Positions 16,136-25,273 of a stretch of DNA of 34,015 bases are shown here, piece by piece. The position numbers and the translations under genes were made by a program. Numbering within the stretch: the first letter of the stretch is position 1; the number at the start of each line of letters is the position of its first letter. Below the pieces are notes generated by a model, which saw only the letters and a program-made list of their open reading frames with translations, was not told the origin of the DNA and made no database searches. This DNA comes from Herminiimonas sp. (GTDB lineage Bacteria; Pseudomonadota; Gammaproteobacteria; Burkholderiales; Burkholderiaceae_D). Location: contig DAIDBD010000086.1 in assembly GCA_027310305.1 (NCBI GenBank), positions 1-34,015 on the forward strand, in the 5' to 3' direction.

Positions 16136-18868
16136 ATGGCTTTAAAACCTGTGTTGACATCGAGCAGTGGCAACAATGACGGGAATTTGCGGCACATTGA
16201 CAATGCGCCCGAAAAACACACGCCGATGATGCAGCAGTATTTGCGCATCAAGGCCGATCATCCGGATACGCTGCTGTTTTACCGCATGGGCGATTTCTAT
16301 GAAGTGTTTTTCGAAGATGCCGAAAAAGCCGCCCGCCTGTTAGGCATTACGCTCACACAACGCGGCGCATCCAACGGTGCGCCGATCAAGATGGCCGGCG
16401 TGCCGTTTCACGCGGTCGATCAATATCTCGCCAGACTGGTCAAGGCCGGCGAATCGGTCGCGATCTGCGAACAGATCGGCGATCCTGCTACCAGCAAGGG
16501 ACCGGTCGAAAGAAAGGTCTTGCGCGTGGTCACGCCCGGCACATTGACCGATGCGGATCTGTTGCCGGAAAAATCGGAACGTCCGTTGCTGGCGCTATGC
16601 AACATCACGCAACGCAAGACGGTAAAGGTCGGCCTCGCCTGGCTATCGATGGCCAGCGGCGCGCTGAAGCTGATGGAATTCAGCGCCGAGCCAAAGTCGC
16701 TCGGCGACCGCCTCAAGCAGGAACTGGAACGCATCGCACCGGCGGAAATTCTGGTGGCCGATGATGCCGACGCCGCTGCCAATGCCGTATCAAGCAATTC
16801 GGGATCGGGCAAAACCACGGCCGTCCCCGACTGGCATTTCGACATTCCGAGCGGCGCAAAAGCCTTGCTCGCGCAATTAGGCGTTGCGACACTCACCGGC
16901 TTCGGTGCGGAAGGGCTAAGCGCCGCGGTCGGCGCCGCAGGCGCATTGCTGCGCTACGCGCAATCGACCCAGGGCAAAGGCTTGCAGCATGTGCGCACGC
17001 TTGCCGTCGAATCGGAACATGAATTCATCGGGCTGGATGCGGCGACACGGCGCAACCTGGAGTTGACCGAGACGATCCGCGGACAGGATGCGTCTGCTTC
17101 ATCCCCTACCCTGTTTTCGCTGCTGGATCACTGCCGCACCGCGATGGGGTCGCGGCTGCTGCGCCACTGGCTGCATCACGCCAGGCGCGATCGGGCAATC
17201 GCGCAAGCGCGTCATGCGGCGATCAACGCGCTGATGCGCGCCGATGCCTGTGCCGGACTATCCGCCACGCTGGCTTTGGTACCCGACATCGAACGCATCA
17301 CCACCCGTATCGCACTACTGTCGGCGCGGCCGCGCGACCTGGCCGGCTTGCGCAGCGGCTTGCAGCAATTGCCGGCGCTGCGCGGCTATGTCGCGCTGTG
17401 CGATCGGGATGCGGACGCTCCGTTGTTGAAATCGATCGAAGAGGCGCTTGCCACGCCAACCGGCTGTCTCGACCTGATCGAACGCGCGGTAACACCGGAA
17501 CCGGCCGCCATGGTGCGCGACGGCGGCGTGATCGCGCGCGGCTTCGACGTCGAGCTCGACGAATTGCGCGCGCTGTCTGAAAATGCGGGGCAATTCCTGC
17601 TTGATCTGGAAACGCGTGAGCGCGCCCGCACCGGAATCGCCAATCTGCGGGTTGAATACAACAAGGTGCATGGCTTTTATATCGAAGTCACGCACGGTCA
17701 GACCGGCAAGGTGCCGGACGACTATCGCCGCCGTCAGACGCTGAAAAATGCCGAGCGCTACATCACGCCGGAATTGAAGGCATTCGAAGACAAGGCGCTT
17801 TCCGCGCAAGAGCGCGCGCTGGCAAGAGAGAAATACCTGTATGAAAAGCTGTTGCAGGATCTGGCGCCTCACATCGGCACATTGCAAGACATTGCCCATG
17901 CAGTGGCCCGGGTCGACACGCTGGCCGCGTTGGCCGATCACGCGCTGCGTCATAACTGGTGTGCGCCGCAACTGGTTGACGAACCCGTTCTCAGAATCGA
18001 ACAAGGTCGCCATCCGGTCGTGGAAAATGCCATCGAGCGCTTTATCGCCAACGACTGCGTGCTCGACTCCAAATGCAAGCTGCTGCTGATTACCGGCCCC
18101 AACATGGGCGGCAAATCGACCTACATGCGGCAGGTGGCATTGATCACCCTGCTCGCCTACATGGGCAGCTTCGTGCCTGCCGGCAGCGCGGTAATCGGTC
18201 CGATCGATCGCATTTTCACGCGTATCGGCGCGGCCGACGATCTGGCCGGCGGGCGCTCGACCTTCATGGTCGAGATGACGGAATCGGCGGCCATCCTCAA
18301 CGGCGCAACCGAACATTCGCTGGTGCTGATGGATGAGGTCGGACGCGGCACGTCCACCTTCGACGGCCTGGCGCTGGCATGGGCAATCGCCCGCCACCTG
18401 ATCGACAACACCAGAAGCTTTACGCTGTTTGCAACCCACTATTTCGAGCTGACCCAGTTGCCGGATACCCATTCCACGGCGGCCAACGTGCATCTTTCCG
18501 CAGTCGAACACAAGGACAGCATAGTGTTCCTGCATGCGGTGCAACCCGGACCTGCGTCGCAAAGCTACGGCTTGCAAGTCGCGCAACTGGCCGGCGTGCC
18601 GCAGCCTGTCATCAGGGCGGCGCGCAAGCATCTGGCGGCGCTCGAAGCGCAGTCGATACAATCGACGCCGCAATTCGACCTGTTTGCCTCCCGGATGATG
18701 AACGCGGCGGAGCCCGAAACGCTTTCCGAAAATACATCGGCGGACGAGACAGGCAACGCCGTGATGGAAGCACTGGCAATCATCGATCCGGATGCGCTTT
18801 CTCCGCGCGAGGCGCTGGAAGCGCTGTATCGGTTGAAACAATTGATCGACCGGCAGGCAGGCCAATGA
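16136..18868 (+). CDS. mutS: DNA mismatch repair protein MutS
   Basis: MutS binds mismatches and small loops and recruits MutL. The mismatch-recognition domain begins [20 protein letters not shown] and includes the Phe-x-Glu wedge in [14 protein letters not shown]. The ATPase domain has Walker [16 protein letters not shown] near residue 650, the signature [12 protein letters not shown], Walker [17 protein letters not shown] and the ATHYFELT loop. The frame opens at 16118, but the ATG at 16136 is preceded by a GAAAGA sequence and avoids an atypical leader; about 910 residues result. A ~35-residue N-terminal segment rich in Ser/Gly/Asn precedes the conserved core. The stop overlaps the ATG of the next gene (ATGA). 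Confidence 0.97.
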   Translation: MALKPVLTSSSGNNDGNLRHIDNAPEKHTPMMQQYLRIKADHPDTLLFYRMGDFYEVFFEDAEKAARLLGITLTQRGASNGAPIKMAGVPFHAVDQYLARLVKAGESVAICEQIGDPATSKGPVERKVLRVVTPGTLTDADLLPEKSERPLLALCNITQRKTVKVGLAWLSMASGALKLMEFSAEPKSLGDRLKQELERIAPAEILVADDADAAANAVSSNSGSGKTTAVPDWHFDIPSGAKALLAQLGVATLTGFGAEGLSAAVGAAGALLRYAQSTQGKGLQHVRTLAVESEHEFIGLDAATRRNLELTETIRGQDASASSPTLFSLLDHCRTAMGSRLLRHWLHHARRDRAIAQARHAAINALMRADACAGLSATLALVPDIERITTRIALLSARPRDLAGLRSGLQQLPALRGYVALCDRDADAPLLKSIEEALATPTGCLDLIERAVTPEPAAMVRDGGVIARGFDVELDELRALSENAGQFLLDLETRERARTGIANLRVEYNKVHGFYIEVTHGQTGKVPDDYRRRQTLKNAERYITPELKAFEDKALSAQERALAREKYLYEKLLQDLAPHIGTLQDIAHAVARVDTLAALADHALRHNWCAPQLVDEPVLRIEQGRHPVVENAIERFIANDCVLDSKCKLLLITGPNMGGKSTYMRQVALITLLAYMGSFVPAGSAVIGPIDRIFTRIGAADDLAGGRSTFMVEMTESAAILNGATEHSLVLMDEVGRGTSTFDGLALAWAIARHLIDNTRSFTLFATHYFELTQLPDTHSTAANVHLSAVEHKDSIVFLHAVQPGPASQSYGLQVAQLAGVPQPVIRAARKHLAALEAQSIQSTPQFDLFASRMMNAAEPETLSENTSADETGNAVMEALAIIDPDALSPREALEALYRLKQLIDRQAGQ

Positions 18869-19812
18869 AAAAGCTTCTGCTGTCCTCGCTTTTCATTTGC
18901 ACCGTTCTTGCCCGCGCATGGCCGGCATCGGCCCAATCGGATGAATTCAGTTTTGGCGTGATCGCCCACGCATTCAAAACCGCTTCGGACGAGTCCCCCT
19001 TGCGCAATGCGATTGCTCAAACCGATGCGGACAATCTCGCTTTTGTCGTCGCCAACGGCATCAAATCAACCGCCGAACCTTGCAGCGACCAGATGTACAA
19101 CGATCGCAAGATGTTGCTTGACGAAGCGAAGAACGGTCTCATTCTGTCGCTGGCGGCAAGCGACTGGGCCGATTGCAAACGAGAAAATGGAAGATCGGCC
19201 GCAATGGAACGCCTGAACCGGCTGCGGGATGTATTTTTTACCGGCGAATTCTCGCTCGGCGGCAGCAAAATTCCGGTAATACGCCAATCGTCGATACCCC
19301 AATTTCGCAGCTATGGCGAAAATGCGCGATGGGAATTCGGCGATATCATGTTCGCCACCATTAACCTGCCGGCAAATAATAACCACTATCTTGCAGCAGC
19401 CGGACGGAATAGCGAGTTCGAAGACAGGCTGGTTGCCAATCGCAACTGGCTGCAACGAATTTTTATGGGGGCAAGGCGCAAAAAGCTGGAAGGTATCGTG
19501 CTGTTTTGCGATGGCGATCCATTATTTGAACCGGGCTCCGCATCGCTTTTCGCTCTAGGCCGCAAACGCGACGGATTTTCTGAAACGCGCCGCCAGATCG
19601 TTGCGCTCGCAACCGGATTTTCCGGCAAAGTATTGGTCATACACGGCCAGGCCAGATCCAAACCGGTGCCGCGAGACGGCATTGTCTGGCGCGGCAATCT
19701 GGGCGATCTGGAAGTGGGATCGGGATGGGGCAAATTGACCGTCAATCCTTCTCTGCCGACGCTGTTCGCCGTCAGCAGCAATCCCAAGGCGGCGAAGAAT
19801 GCGCATCAATAA
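18865..19812 (+). CDS. Secreted metallophosphoesterase-like protein lacking metal-site motifs
   Basis: This 315-residue protein has a signal peptide ([18 protein letters not shown], cleavage near WPASAQ). Its layout resembles uncharacterised Burkholderiales calcineurin-like phosphoesterases: a start strand, an AEPC segment, a DWxDC segment, then [16 protein letters not shown] and IPVIRQS. The metal-binding motifs of that fold appear lost: where relatives as I recall them have a GD, a GDNEW/GNHD and a terminal HGDTH, this protein reads [15 protein letters not shown] and HGQAR. It is therefore probably a non-catalytic or altered member. The ATG overlaps the mutS stop, so it is translationally coupled to mutS. 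The stop is 37 bases from the convergent slyD stop, with no terminator visible between them. Confidence 0.7.
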   Translation: MKKLLLSSLFICTVLARAWPASAQSDEFSFGVIAHAFKTASDESPLRNAIAQTDADNLAFVVANGIKSTAEPCSDQMYNDRKMLLDEAKNGLILSLAASDWADCKRENGRSAAMERLNRLRDVFFTGEFSLGGSKIPVIRQSSIPQFRSYGENARWEFGDIMFATINLPANNNHYLAAAGRNSEFEDRLVANRNWLQRIFMGARRKKLEGIVLFCDGDPLFEPGSASLFALGRKRDGFSETRRQIVALATGFSGKVLVIHGQARSKPVPRDGIVWRGNLGDLEVGSGWGKLTVNPSLPTLFAVSSNPKAAKNAHQ

Positions 19813-19848
19813 GGATTCATCGGTTGATTGATGCGCAAGCGATACGGT

Positions 19849-20388
19849 TCAATGAATCGGATGGCTGCGAAACTGGTCGCCGCTTTCATCATCGGCGTCG
19901 CCGTGATGATGACCGTGTCCGCCATGAACATGCCCATGCGCGATTTCTTCGTCGCTCGCATCGCGCACTTCCGTGACATTCAATGCAAACCGCAGCGCCA
20001 TGCCGGCGAGCGGATGATTCCCATCCAGCACGACCTTGTCGTCGGCAATGTCGGTCACCGTGAAAATCAGCGCCTCTTCCTCTTCATCGATACCGTCCGG
20101 CATGCCTTCAAATTGCATGCCGACTTCCAGCGGAGTCGGCAACCGATCGCGCGGCTCAACCTTGACCAGGCTCGCATCGTATTCTCCAAACGCATCGTCC
20201 GGCTCAACCTGGATCGACGTTTCGAAACCGACGTCCTTGCCCTCCAGCGCCTCCTCGATTTTCGGCAGCGTATTTTCATAACCGCCGTGCAGATAAACCA
20301 TCGGCTCGCGGCTCTCTTCAATCAGATTGTCCTGAGCATCTGACAATTTGTAGTGCACGGTCACCACCGTATTTTTGGCAATCTTCAT
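19849..20388 (-). CDS. slyD: FKBP-type peptidyl-prolyl isomerase SlyD
   Basis: SlyD combines prolyl isomerase and chaperone activity and delivers nickel to metalloenzymes through a histidine-rich tail. The product begins MKIAKNTVVTVHYKL, has the FKBP core split by an insert-in-flap domain (about residues 68-120, PDDAFGEYD then VDLDGNHPLAGMAL-like, here VVLDGNHPLAGMAL) and ends with HGHVHGGHGHHHGD. The frame is open to 20469, but the ATG at 20388 has AAGGAA upstream and gives the family N-terminus, 179 residues. A TATAAT lies upstream at 20424-20419. It is divergent from roxA. Confidence 0.94.
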   Translation of the reverse strand: MKIAKNTVVTVHYKLSDAQDNLIEESREPMVYLHGGYENTLPKIEEALEGKDVGFETSIQVEPDDAFGEYDASLVKVEPRDRLPTPLEVGMQFEGMPDGIDEEEEALIFTVTDIADDKVVLDGNHPLAGMALRFALNVTEVRDASDEEIAHGHVHGGHGHHHGDADDESGDQFRSHPIH

Positions 20389-20418
20389 GATGATTCCTTT
20401 CATTTGATATTCGGGCAA

Positions 20419-20424
20419 ATTATA
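20419..20424 (-). promoter_or_regulatory. Candidate -10 box of slyD
   Basis: On the minus strand TATAAT (20424-20419) sits 30 bases before the slyD ATG, immediately after a small GC stem (CCGCC-GGCGG). No good -35 is found at the expected distance, so the start site is approximate. Confidence 0.4.
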
Positions 20425-20474
20425 CCCGCCTAAAAGAGCGGCGGATTCCTGCACGGCAGCAATTGTCATGCCTA

Positions 20475-20480
20475 TATAAT
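20475..20480 (+). promoter_or_regulatory. Candidate -10 box of roxA, adjacent to the start codon
   Basis: A perfect TATAAT (20475-20480) lies 6 bases before the roxA ATG at 20487, with GAGG between. A TTGTCA at 20463-20468 is only 6 bases upstream, too close to act as its -35. If this -10 is used, the transcript starts at the ATG. Confidence 0.35.
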
Positions 20481-20486
20481 GAGGCC

Positions 20487-21608
20487 ATGAAAAAAACGAC
20501 CCTCTTGGGCGGTCTGACGCCGGCCCGATTCCTGCGCGATTACTGGCACAAGAAACCGCTGCTGATTCGCCAGGCGCTGCCCGGCTTCACTCCGCTCATG
20601 TCACGCGAAGCGCTATTCGGCATGGCTGCGCGCGACGATATCGAATCGAGACTGATTACCCATTTCAAACAGCAGTGGCATATGGAAAACGGGCCGATCG
20701 GTACGCTGCCTTCCATCAGGAAATCCGACTGGACGCTGCTGGTACAGGGCGTGAATCTGCACGACGACGCTGCCGATGCGCTGCTGCGGCAATTCCGTTT
20801 CATTCCGGATGCGCGGCTGGATGACTTGATGATCAGTTATGCAACCGATGGCGGCGGCGTCGGACCGCATTTCGACTCGTACGATGTGTTCCTGCTGCAA
20901 GCGCATGGGCGGCGGCGCTGGCGTATCGGCGCGCAAAAGGATCTGTCATTGCTCGACGACATGCCGTTGAAGATATTGCGCAACTTCCAGCCGCAACAGG
21001 AATTCGTGCTGGAACCGGGCGACATGCTATACCTGCCGCCGCATTATGCGCATGACGGCACGGCAATCGGCGAATGCATGACCTATTCGATCGGTTTTCG
21101 CGCACCGTCCTATCAGGAACTGGGCGAAGCCTTTTTGCAGTTCATGGCCGACTCGATCGACCTGCCGGGACGCTATGCGGATTCCGGCCTGGCGGCTGGC
21201 AAACATCCGGCGGAAATCGGACCGGCAATGCTGTCGCAAGTCGCGGCGCAATTGGATAAAGTGCGCTTCACCCAGGACGACATTACGATTTTCCTCGGCG
21301 AGTATCTGTCTGAACCCAAAGCCCATGTATTTTTCGATCCGCCTGCATCTCCCTTGACGCCAGCCCGCTTCGCCCAAGCTGGCGGCAAGCACGGCGTTAA
21401 ATTGTCACGCAAGACGCAAATGCTGTATCGCGGAAAGCATGTTTTCATCAATGGTGAATCGTTTGCCATCGATCGGGCCGACAAGGGATTGCTGACTACA
21501 CTGGCCGATATGCGCAGGCTGGACGGCAGTGCTGTTTCCCAAGCATCAAAAGATGTCACGGAAGCACTTTACAATTGGTACCGGGATGGCTGGATCGATT
21601 TGGATTGA
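20487..21608 (+). CDS. roxA: Cupin-type ribosomal oxygenase (RoxA/YcfD-like)
   Basis: RoxA (YcfD) is an Fe(II)/2-oxoglutarate-dependent oxygenase that hydroxylates an arginine of ribosomal protein L16. The JmjC-type core shows the metal-binding H-x-D in GVGPHFDSYDVFLLQ (near residues 130-144) and the distal His in YLPPHYAHDG. The N-terminus contains FLRDYWHKKPLLIRQALP, characteristic of the family, and the product ends in a winged-helix-like region. The ATG at 20487, after GAGG, gives 373 residues; an upstream in-frame ATG at 20463 would add 8 residues. It is divergent from slyD. Confidence 0.9.
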   Translation: MKKTTLLGGLTPARFLRDYWHKKPLLIRQALPGFTPLMSREALFGMAARDDIESRLITHFKQQWHMENGPIGTLPSIRKSDWTLLVQGVNLHDDAADALLRQFRFIPDARLDDLMISYATDGGGVGPHFDSYDVFLLQAHGRRRWRIGAQKDLSLLDDMPLKILRNFQPQQEFVLEPGDMLYLPPHYAHDGTAIGECMTYSIGFRAPSYQELGEAFLQFMADSIDLPGRYADSGLAAGKHPAEIGPAMLSQVAAQLDKVRFTQDDITIFLGEYLSEPKAHVFFDPPASPLTPARFAQAGGKHGVKLSRKTQMLYRGKHVFINGESFAIDRADKGLLTTLADMRRLDGSAVSQASKDVTEALYNWYRDGWIDLD

Positions 21609-21731
21609 TTCGCACATTCGAAAATATCGGCTCGGAGCCGTTTCATGCGCCTAAACGGCCCGGCCATGGTTTGAAAATCCAGTTCAGCTAACGTTGCAAA
21701 CTTACAAATTCCTTACCAACGGGAAAATGTG

Positions 21732-21761
21732 TTACGCCATTGAAAAAAAAACAGCTATAAT
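21732..21761 (+). promoter_or_regulatory. Promoter of the Ala/Pro-rich lipoprotein gene
   Basis: TTACGC (21732-21737), an 18-base spacer containing an A9 run, and a perfect TATAAT (21756-21761) form the promoter. Transcription from about 21768 gives a leader of ~120 bases. The remaining sequence from 21609 shows no gene. Confidence 0.5.
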
Positions 21762-21836
21762 CTCCGGCTAGGAAGCTTTCGCTGTGTAACAACGCACCAA
21801 CTGGTACGAAGACCATGCGAAGACGCCTATAGAGCG

Positions 21837-21854
21837 ATAATTACCGGTAATTAT
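21837..21854. repeat. 18-bp perfect palindrome in the lipoprotein leader
   Basis: ATAATTACC (21837-21845) is followed directly by its complement GGTAATTAT (21846-21854). It lies about 70 bases downstream of the predicted start site and 35 bases before the ATG. It could be a protein-binding site or a short hairpin in the mRNA leader. Confidence 0.55.
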
Positions 21855-21889
21855 TCATCGCAAAATTTTATTTTATCTTAAGGAAAATC

Positions 21890-22156
21890 ATGAAAAAAAC
21901 GTTGTTGATCGCTTCCCTGTTGGCTATTGCTCTTGCTGCTTGCAGCAAGAAAGAAGAAGCCGCTGCTCCTGCTGCAGCCCCTGCAGTTGAAGCACCTGCT
22001 CCAGCCCCAGCTCCTGCTGCTCCAGCTCCTGCTGCAGCAGCCCCGGCTGATGCTGCTGCTCCTGCCGCTTCCGCTCCTGCCGCTTCCGCTGCAGCCCCGG
22101 CTGATGCCGCTGCTCCTGCCGCTCCTGCCGCCGCTGCTCCTGCCGCATCCAAGTAA
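21890..22156 (+). CDS. Small Ala/Pro-rich lipoprotein
   Basis: The product is an 88-residue predicted lipoprotein: a signal peptide MKKTLLIASLLAIALAAC with a lipobox (LAAC, Cys18), then SKKEE, then ~65 residues composed almost only of Ala and Pro with occasional Asp, Ser, Val and Glu. Such an extended Ala/Pro chain would be an unstructured tether or spacer anchored in a membrane; function is unknown. A good ribosome binding site (AAGGAA) and promoter precede it, and an intrinsic terminator follows 14 bases after the stop, so it is a monocistronic gene with strong expression signals. The DNA is a GCTCCTGC-type low-complexity tract that could vary in length between strains. Confidence 0.85.
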   Translation: MKKTLLIASLLAIALAACSKKEEAAAPAAAPAVEAPAPAPAPAAPAPAAAAPADAAAPAASAPAASAAAPADAAAPAAPAAAAPAASK

Positions 22157-22170
22157 TCAACGTTGCTTGA

Positions 22171-22199
22171 AAAAAGCCGACCTCCGGGTCGGCTTTTTT
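22171..22199. terminator. Bidirectional intrinsic terminator
   Basis: AAAAAGCCGACC (22171-22182) and GGTCGGCTTTTTT (22187-22199) form a hairpin with a 4-base loop and A/T runs on both sides. It serves the lipoprotein gene (plus) and the MBL hydrolase at the end of the long minus-strand operon. Confidence 0.92.
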
Positions 22200-22230
22200 A
22201 TTACACAACTGGGCACTGTCGCCCGGTCGC

Positions 22231-23010
22231 TCAAGCGGCAATCTCGATCCAGTCAAACCCTTCCTGCTGACAGGCGATGATCACTTCGGCCTGATTGGCG
22301 CCAGTTGCATTGCATAACGCCGCATGCGCCAGTTCAGCCGTATTGTTTTGACTGCTCAAATGCGCGCCGATTATCTTTTGCAAGCGGGATTGATCGAGGG
22401 CGGCAAGAATTTCAGCAGCCGTCTGATTGGATAAATGACCGTATGCGCCGCCAATACGGCGCTTCAGCGAGGGCGGATATGCGGAATCGGCAAGCATCTG
22501 GCGATCATGGTTACATTCCAGCATCAGTGCATTACAACCGCTTAGCGCCTGCACCAGATGCGGCGTCGATTGACCGGCATCGGTGAGTACGCCAAGTTTG
22601 GCTTGTCCGTCGGTGGCCACATACTGCAACGGCTCGCGCGCATCATGCGGCACGGTGTACGGAGAGAATGCCAGACCGCCTATGGCCAACTGATCGCCGT
22701 CCCGGCAAAAATGCACGCTTACGCCATTGCAATCATCCCGTACCGCCTGATAGGTACCGAAACTTAACCAGACGGGAATGGAATGGCGTCGGGCAAACTT
22801 GAATACGCCGCCGACATGATCCTGATGTTCATGGGTCACCACAATGCCCGTTACATCAGCCGGTCCCATTCCCAGTCTGGCCAGGCGACGTTCGGTTTCG
22901 CGGATGCCGAATCCGCAATCCAGCATGACGGTGGTGCGTGTCGTGCCGGATGCGGCGGAAATCAATAGCGCATTTCCTTCACTGCCGCTACCCAAACTGG
23001 CGAATTTCAA
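22231..23010 (-). CDS. MBL-fold metallohydrolase (YycJ/WalJ-like)
   Basis: This is a metallo-beta-lactamase-fold protein with the metal motif THEHQDHVGG near residues 60-69 (an H-x-H-x-D-H variant with Glu in the second place), LTDAGQ near residue 143, LECNHD near residue 165 and GAHLSSQNNT near residue 217. The N-terminal FASLGSGSEGNALLI is shared with YycJ-type proteins, some of which have nuclease activity. Its position after bamC and dapA is conserved in betaproteobacteria. At 259 residues it is full length. It is 46 bases after bamC. Confidence 0.87.
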   Translation of the reverse strand: MKFASLGSGSEGNALLISAASGTTRTTVMLDCGFGIRETERRLARLGMGPADVTGIVVTHEHQDHVGGVFKFARRHSIPVWLSFGTYQAVRDDCNGVSVHFCRDGDQLAIGGLAFSPYTVPHDAREPLQYVATDGQAKLGVLTDAGQSTPHLVQALSGCNALMLECNHDRQMLADSAYPPSLKRRIGGAYGHLSNQTAAEILAALDQSRLQKIIGAHLSSQNNTAELAHAALCNATGANQAEVIIACQQEGFDWIEIAA

Positions 23011-23056
23011 CGGCAGACTTCAGTAATAGCGTTCATCTTGCCTATCGCCAGACCGG

Positions 23057-24217
23057 TTATTTGAGCTGCTCGTTCAGCAAGGCCAGTATCTTGTCGGCGA
23101 TTTGCGAAGATTCAGGACGGCCTTCATTATTAAGCACCGCAACCTGGCTGGCAGCGCCGGCTCCTTTTACGGAAACCTGATAGCGCTGCGCCAATTTTGC
23201 CTTGTCGTCCTTGGAGCCGAACGAGAACAGTTTCGAGAAGAAGCCTTTTTCACTGGCCGATTTGTTTTGCGCTTCCCGGGTCTGATCGACATACCGGACA
23301 AAATACACGCCTTTGCTGCGATCGCGATCTTCGACCGTGAAGCCCACCCGATCGAGCGCCAAGCCAACCCGGCGCCATGCGCGCTCAAATCCTTCATCCA
23401 TCTCGACATAGGAGCCGTTGGCGCCCTTGACCAGCTTGGCGCGCCCTTGTTGTGCTGCCGCATTCATCACGGAAGCTTTGGCGCGATTGTCCGCAACGCC
23501 CAGGCGCACCATCAAGCGTGCCAGGAATTCGGCTTCCAGTTCGGGATCGGCGGGACGCGGCGTCCATACGGTGGAATCCTTGTCGCCGGTCAGCACTTCC
23601 AGCGCGCCGCGATGGCTGATGTAGATTTCGGATGTACCGTCTGTGCCGCGCTCGATACGGGTGCGGAACTTGTCGCGCTCGCCGGTGGAATACAGCGAAT
23701 CCAGCGCCTTGCCTAACGTGTTACGAATAAAATCCTGCGGAATTTTCGCGCGATTTTCGGCCCAATCGGTTTCCATGATGCCCGTTTGAGGAGAATCGAC
23801 ATTGATCAGAAAGCCCGAGTCTTGCCAGAAATCCTTGATTTTCGGCCACAATGCTTCCGGCGTCTGCTTGACTATCAGCCAGCGCTGATTGCCGGCGCGC
23901 TCGACGCGAATGTCCGGCCTTGCTTGCGGCGCCACCGTCTCCGCTGTCGCTGCCGGGCCTGCGCTTTGCTGCAGGTTGTAGCCGGACGCAGTCGCGGTGC
24001 CGCGACTGGTATCGGGCAGTGCATAGCGATTCTCGCGCTGCAATTGCGTCAAGTCGGGCGGCACTTCAAGCGAAGGCGCCTTGCCGGCGCTTTTATAATC
24101 AACCCGGTCCGATTCCAGCAAGTTGCCGAATGACGAGTTGATCGAGCCGCAGCCGGCCAAGCCGGCCAAGGCGAGCGCGTAAATAAATCCGCGTTGAGCG
24201 ATGTTGCGTTGTGCCAT
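23057..24217 (-). CDS. bamC: Outer membrane assembly lipoprotein BamC
   Basis: BamC is a lipoprotein of the BAM complex that folds beta-barrels into the outer membrane. A signal peptide ends in the lipobox LAGC (Cys ~23), followed by the unstructured N-terminal segment and two helix-grip domains (around residues 110-220 and 275-385). The DYKSAGKAPSLEVPPDL stretch is typical. The frame opens at 24241, but the ATG at 24217 is preceded by GGAA and gives a normal signal peptide; 386 residues result. dapA lies upstream, as in E. coli and many other bacteria. Confidence 0.9.
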   Translation of the reverse strand: MAQRNIAQRGFIYALALAGLAGCGSINSSFGNLLESDRVDYKSAGKAPSLEVPPDLTQLQRENRYALPDTSRGTATASGYNLQQSAGPAATAETVAPQARPDIRVERAGNQRWLIVKQTPEALWPKIKDFWQDSGFLINVDSPQTGIMETDWAENRAKIPQDFIRNTLGKALDSLYSTGERDKFRTRIERGTDGTSEIYISHRGALEVLTGDKDSTVWTPRPADPELEAEFLARLMVRLGVADNRAKASVMNAAAQQGRAKLVKGANGSYVEMDEGFERAWRRVGLALDRVGFTVEDRDRSKGVYFVRYVDQTREAQNKSASEKGFFSKLFSFGSKDDKAKLAQRYQVSVKGAGAASQVAVLNNEGRPESSQIADKILALLNEQLK

Positions 24218-24310
24218 GTGGGCGTTTTTCCGAAAAGTCATGTCGATACCGAATGAGGTAAGTTCAGGGCCGGACGATCCGGCCGGGTTCGTGACGCGGC
24301 GCTGATTGCC

Positions 24311-25189
24311 TTATTGTAATACACCCGACTCGCGCAATGCCGCACGCACGATAGCATGGTAAGCGGCGGCAAGCGGTACCAGCGGCAGGCGGATGCCGGG
24401 GGGCATCAAACCCATTTCCGTCATCGCCCATTTCACCGGCACCGGATTCGGTTCGACGAACAGGTGAATATGCAGCGGCAAAAGCCGGTTATTGATTTTG
24501 ATTGCTTCCGCCACATTGCCGCTCATTGCAGCGGCGCAAAGCGCATGCATCGCGCGCGGGGCGACATTGGCCGTTACTGAAATATTGCCTTTTGCACCGC
24601 AAAACATCAGCGCCATCGCAGTCGGATCATCGCCCGAATATACCGCGAACGATTTCGGCGCCAGACGGAGCAGGTCGGTGCCGCGGCCGATATTGCCGGT
24701 CGCTTCCTTGACACCGATAATGCCCGGCACCTGCGCCAGACGCACAATGGTGTCATTGCTCATGTCGGCCACCGTGCGGCCCGGCACATTGTAAAGAATG
24801 ACCGGCAGATCAACCGATTCCGCGATCTTTTTGAAGTGCTGAAACATGCCTTCCTGGGTCGGCCGGTTATAGTACGGCACGACTTGCAGCGACGCATCGG
24901 CGCCGACACTTTTTGCATAGCGCGTCAGCTCAATCGCTTCGGCGGTCGAGTTGCCGCCGGTGCCGGCAATAATGGGAATGCGTCCGGCGGCATGGTCGAC
25001 TGCGACCTTGATCAATTCGCAGTGTTCCTCGACCGATACGGTCGGCGATTCGCCCGTCGTGCCGACGATGACGATACCGTCCGTACCTTCGGCGATATGC
25101 CAGTCGATCAGTTTGCGCAAGCCCGGCAAATCGAGGCTGCCGTCCGCGTGCATGGGAGTGACGATTGCAACTAAGCTGCCCTGAATCAT
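24311..25189 (-). CDS. dapA: 4-hydroxy-tetrahydrodipicolinate synthase DapA
   Basis: DapA condenses pyruvate with aspartate semialdehyde at the first committed step of lysine/diaminopimelate synthesis. The TIM-barrel shows GTTGESPT near residues 43-50, [11 protein letters not shown] near residues 131-141 with the catalytic Tyr, and GVKEATG near residues 159-165 with the Schiff-base Lys. At 292 residues it is the normal length. bamC follows 93 bases downstream and the methyltransferase gene precedes it on the same strand. Confidence 0.96.
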   Translation of the reverse strand: MIQGSLVAIVTPMHADGSLDLPGLRKLIDWHIAEGTDGIVIVGTTGESPTVSVEEHCELIKVAVDHAAGRIPIIAGTGGNSTAEAIELTRYAKSVGADASLQVVPYYNRPTQEGMFQHFKKIAESVDLPVILYNVPGRTVADMSNDTIVRLAQVPGIIGVKEATGNIGRGTDLLRLAPKSFAVYSGDDPTAMALMFCGAKGNISVTANVAPRAMHALCAAAMSGNVAEAIKINNRLLPLHIHLFVEPNPVPVKWAMTEMGLMPPGIRLPLVPLAAAYHAIVRAALRESGVLQ

Positions 25190-25273
25190 GATGATGTTGA
25201 TACGGAAATTTGTAAAAGATCGATTGTAGCGGATAGCCCGTGTCCGTGGGGCAGTCCTGTCTCGAATATGGGA

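Noticed and set aside
18379-18864. N-terminal extension of the phosphoesterase-like protein into mutS
   Set aside because: The frame is open by chance. A signal peptide begins exactly at the ATG at 18865, which also overlaps the mutS stop.
17315-18865. Long open frame (about 516 codons) on the minus strand
   Set aside because: It is the antisense of mutS. The translation is rich in Arg, His and Gln with no recognisable domain, as expected from the codon bias of the real gene.
21959-22150. Repeat tract as a possible CRISPR or tandem-repeat array
   Set aside because: The repeats are irregular short codon-level repeats inside a coding frame, with no spacers of fixed length.
21868-22256. Alanine- or leucine-rich frames overlapping the small lipoprotein on both strands
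   Set aside because: They are frame shadows of a GC-rich low-complexity tract. Only the frame at 21890 has a signal peptide, lipobox and ribosome binding site.
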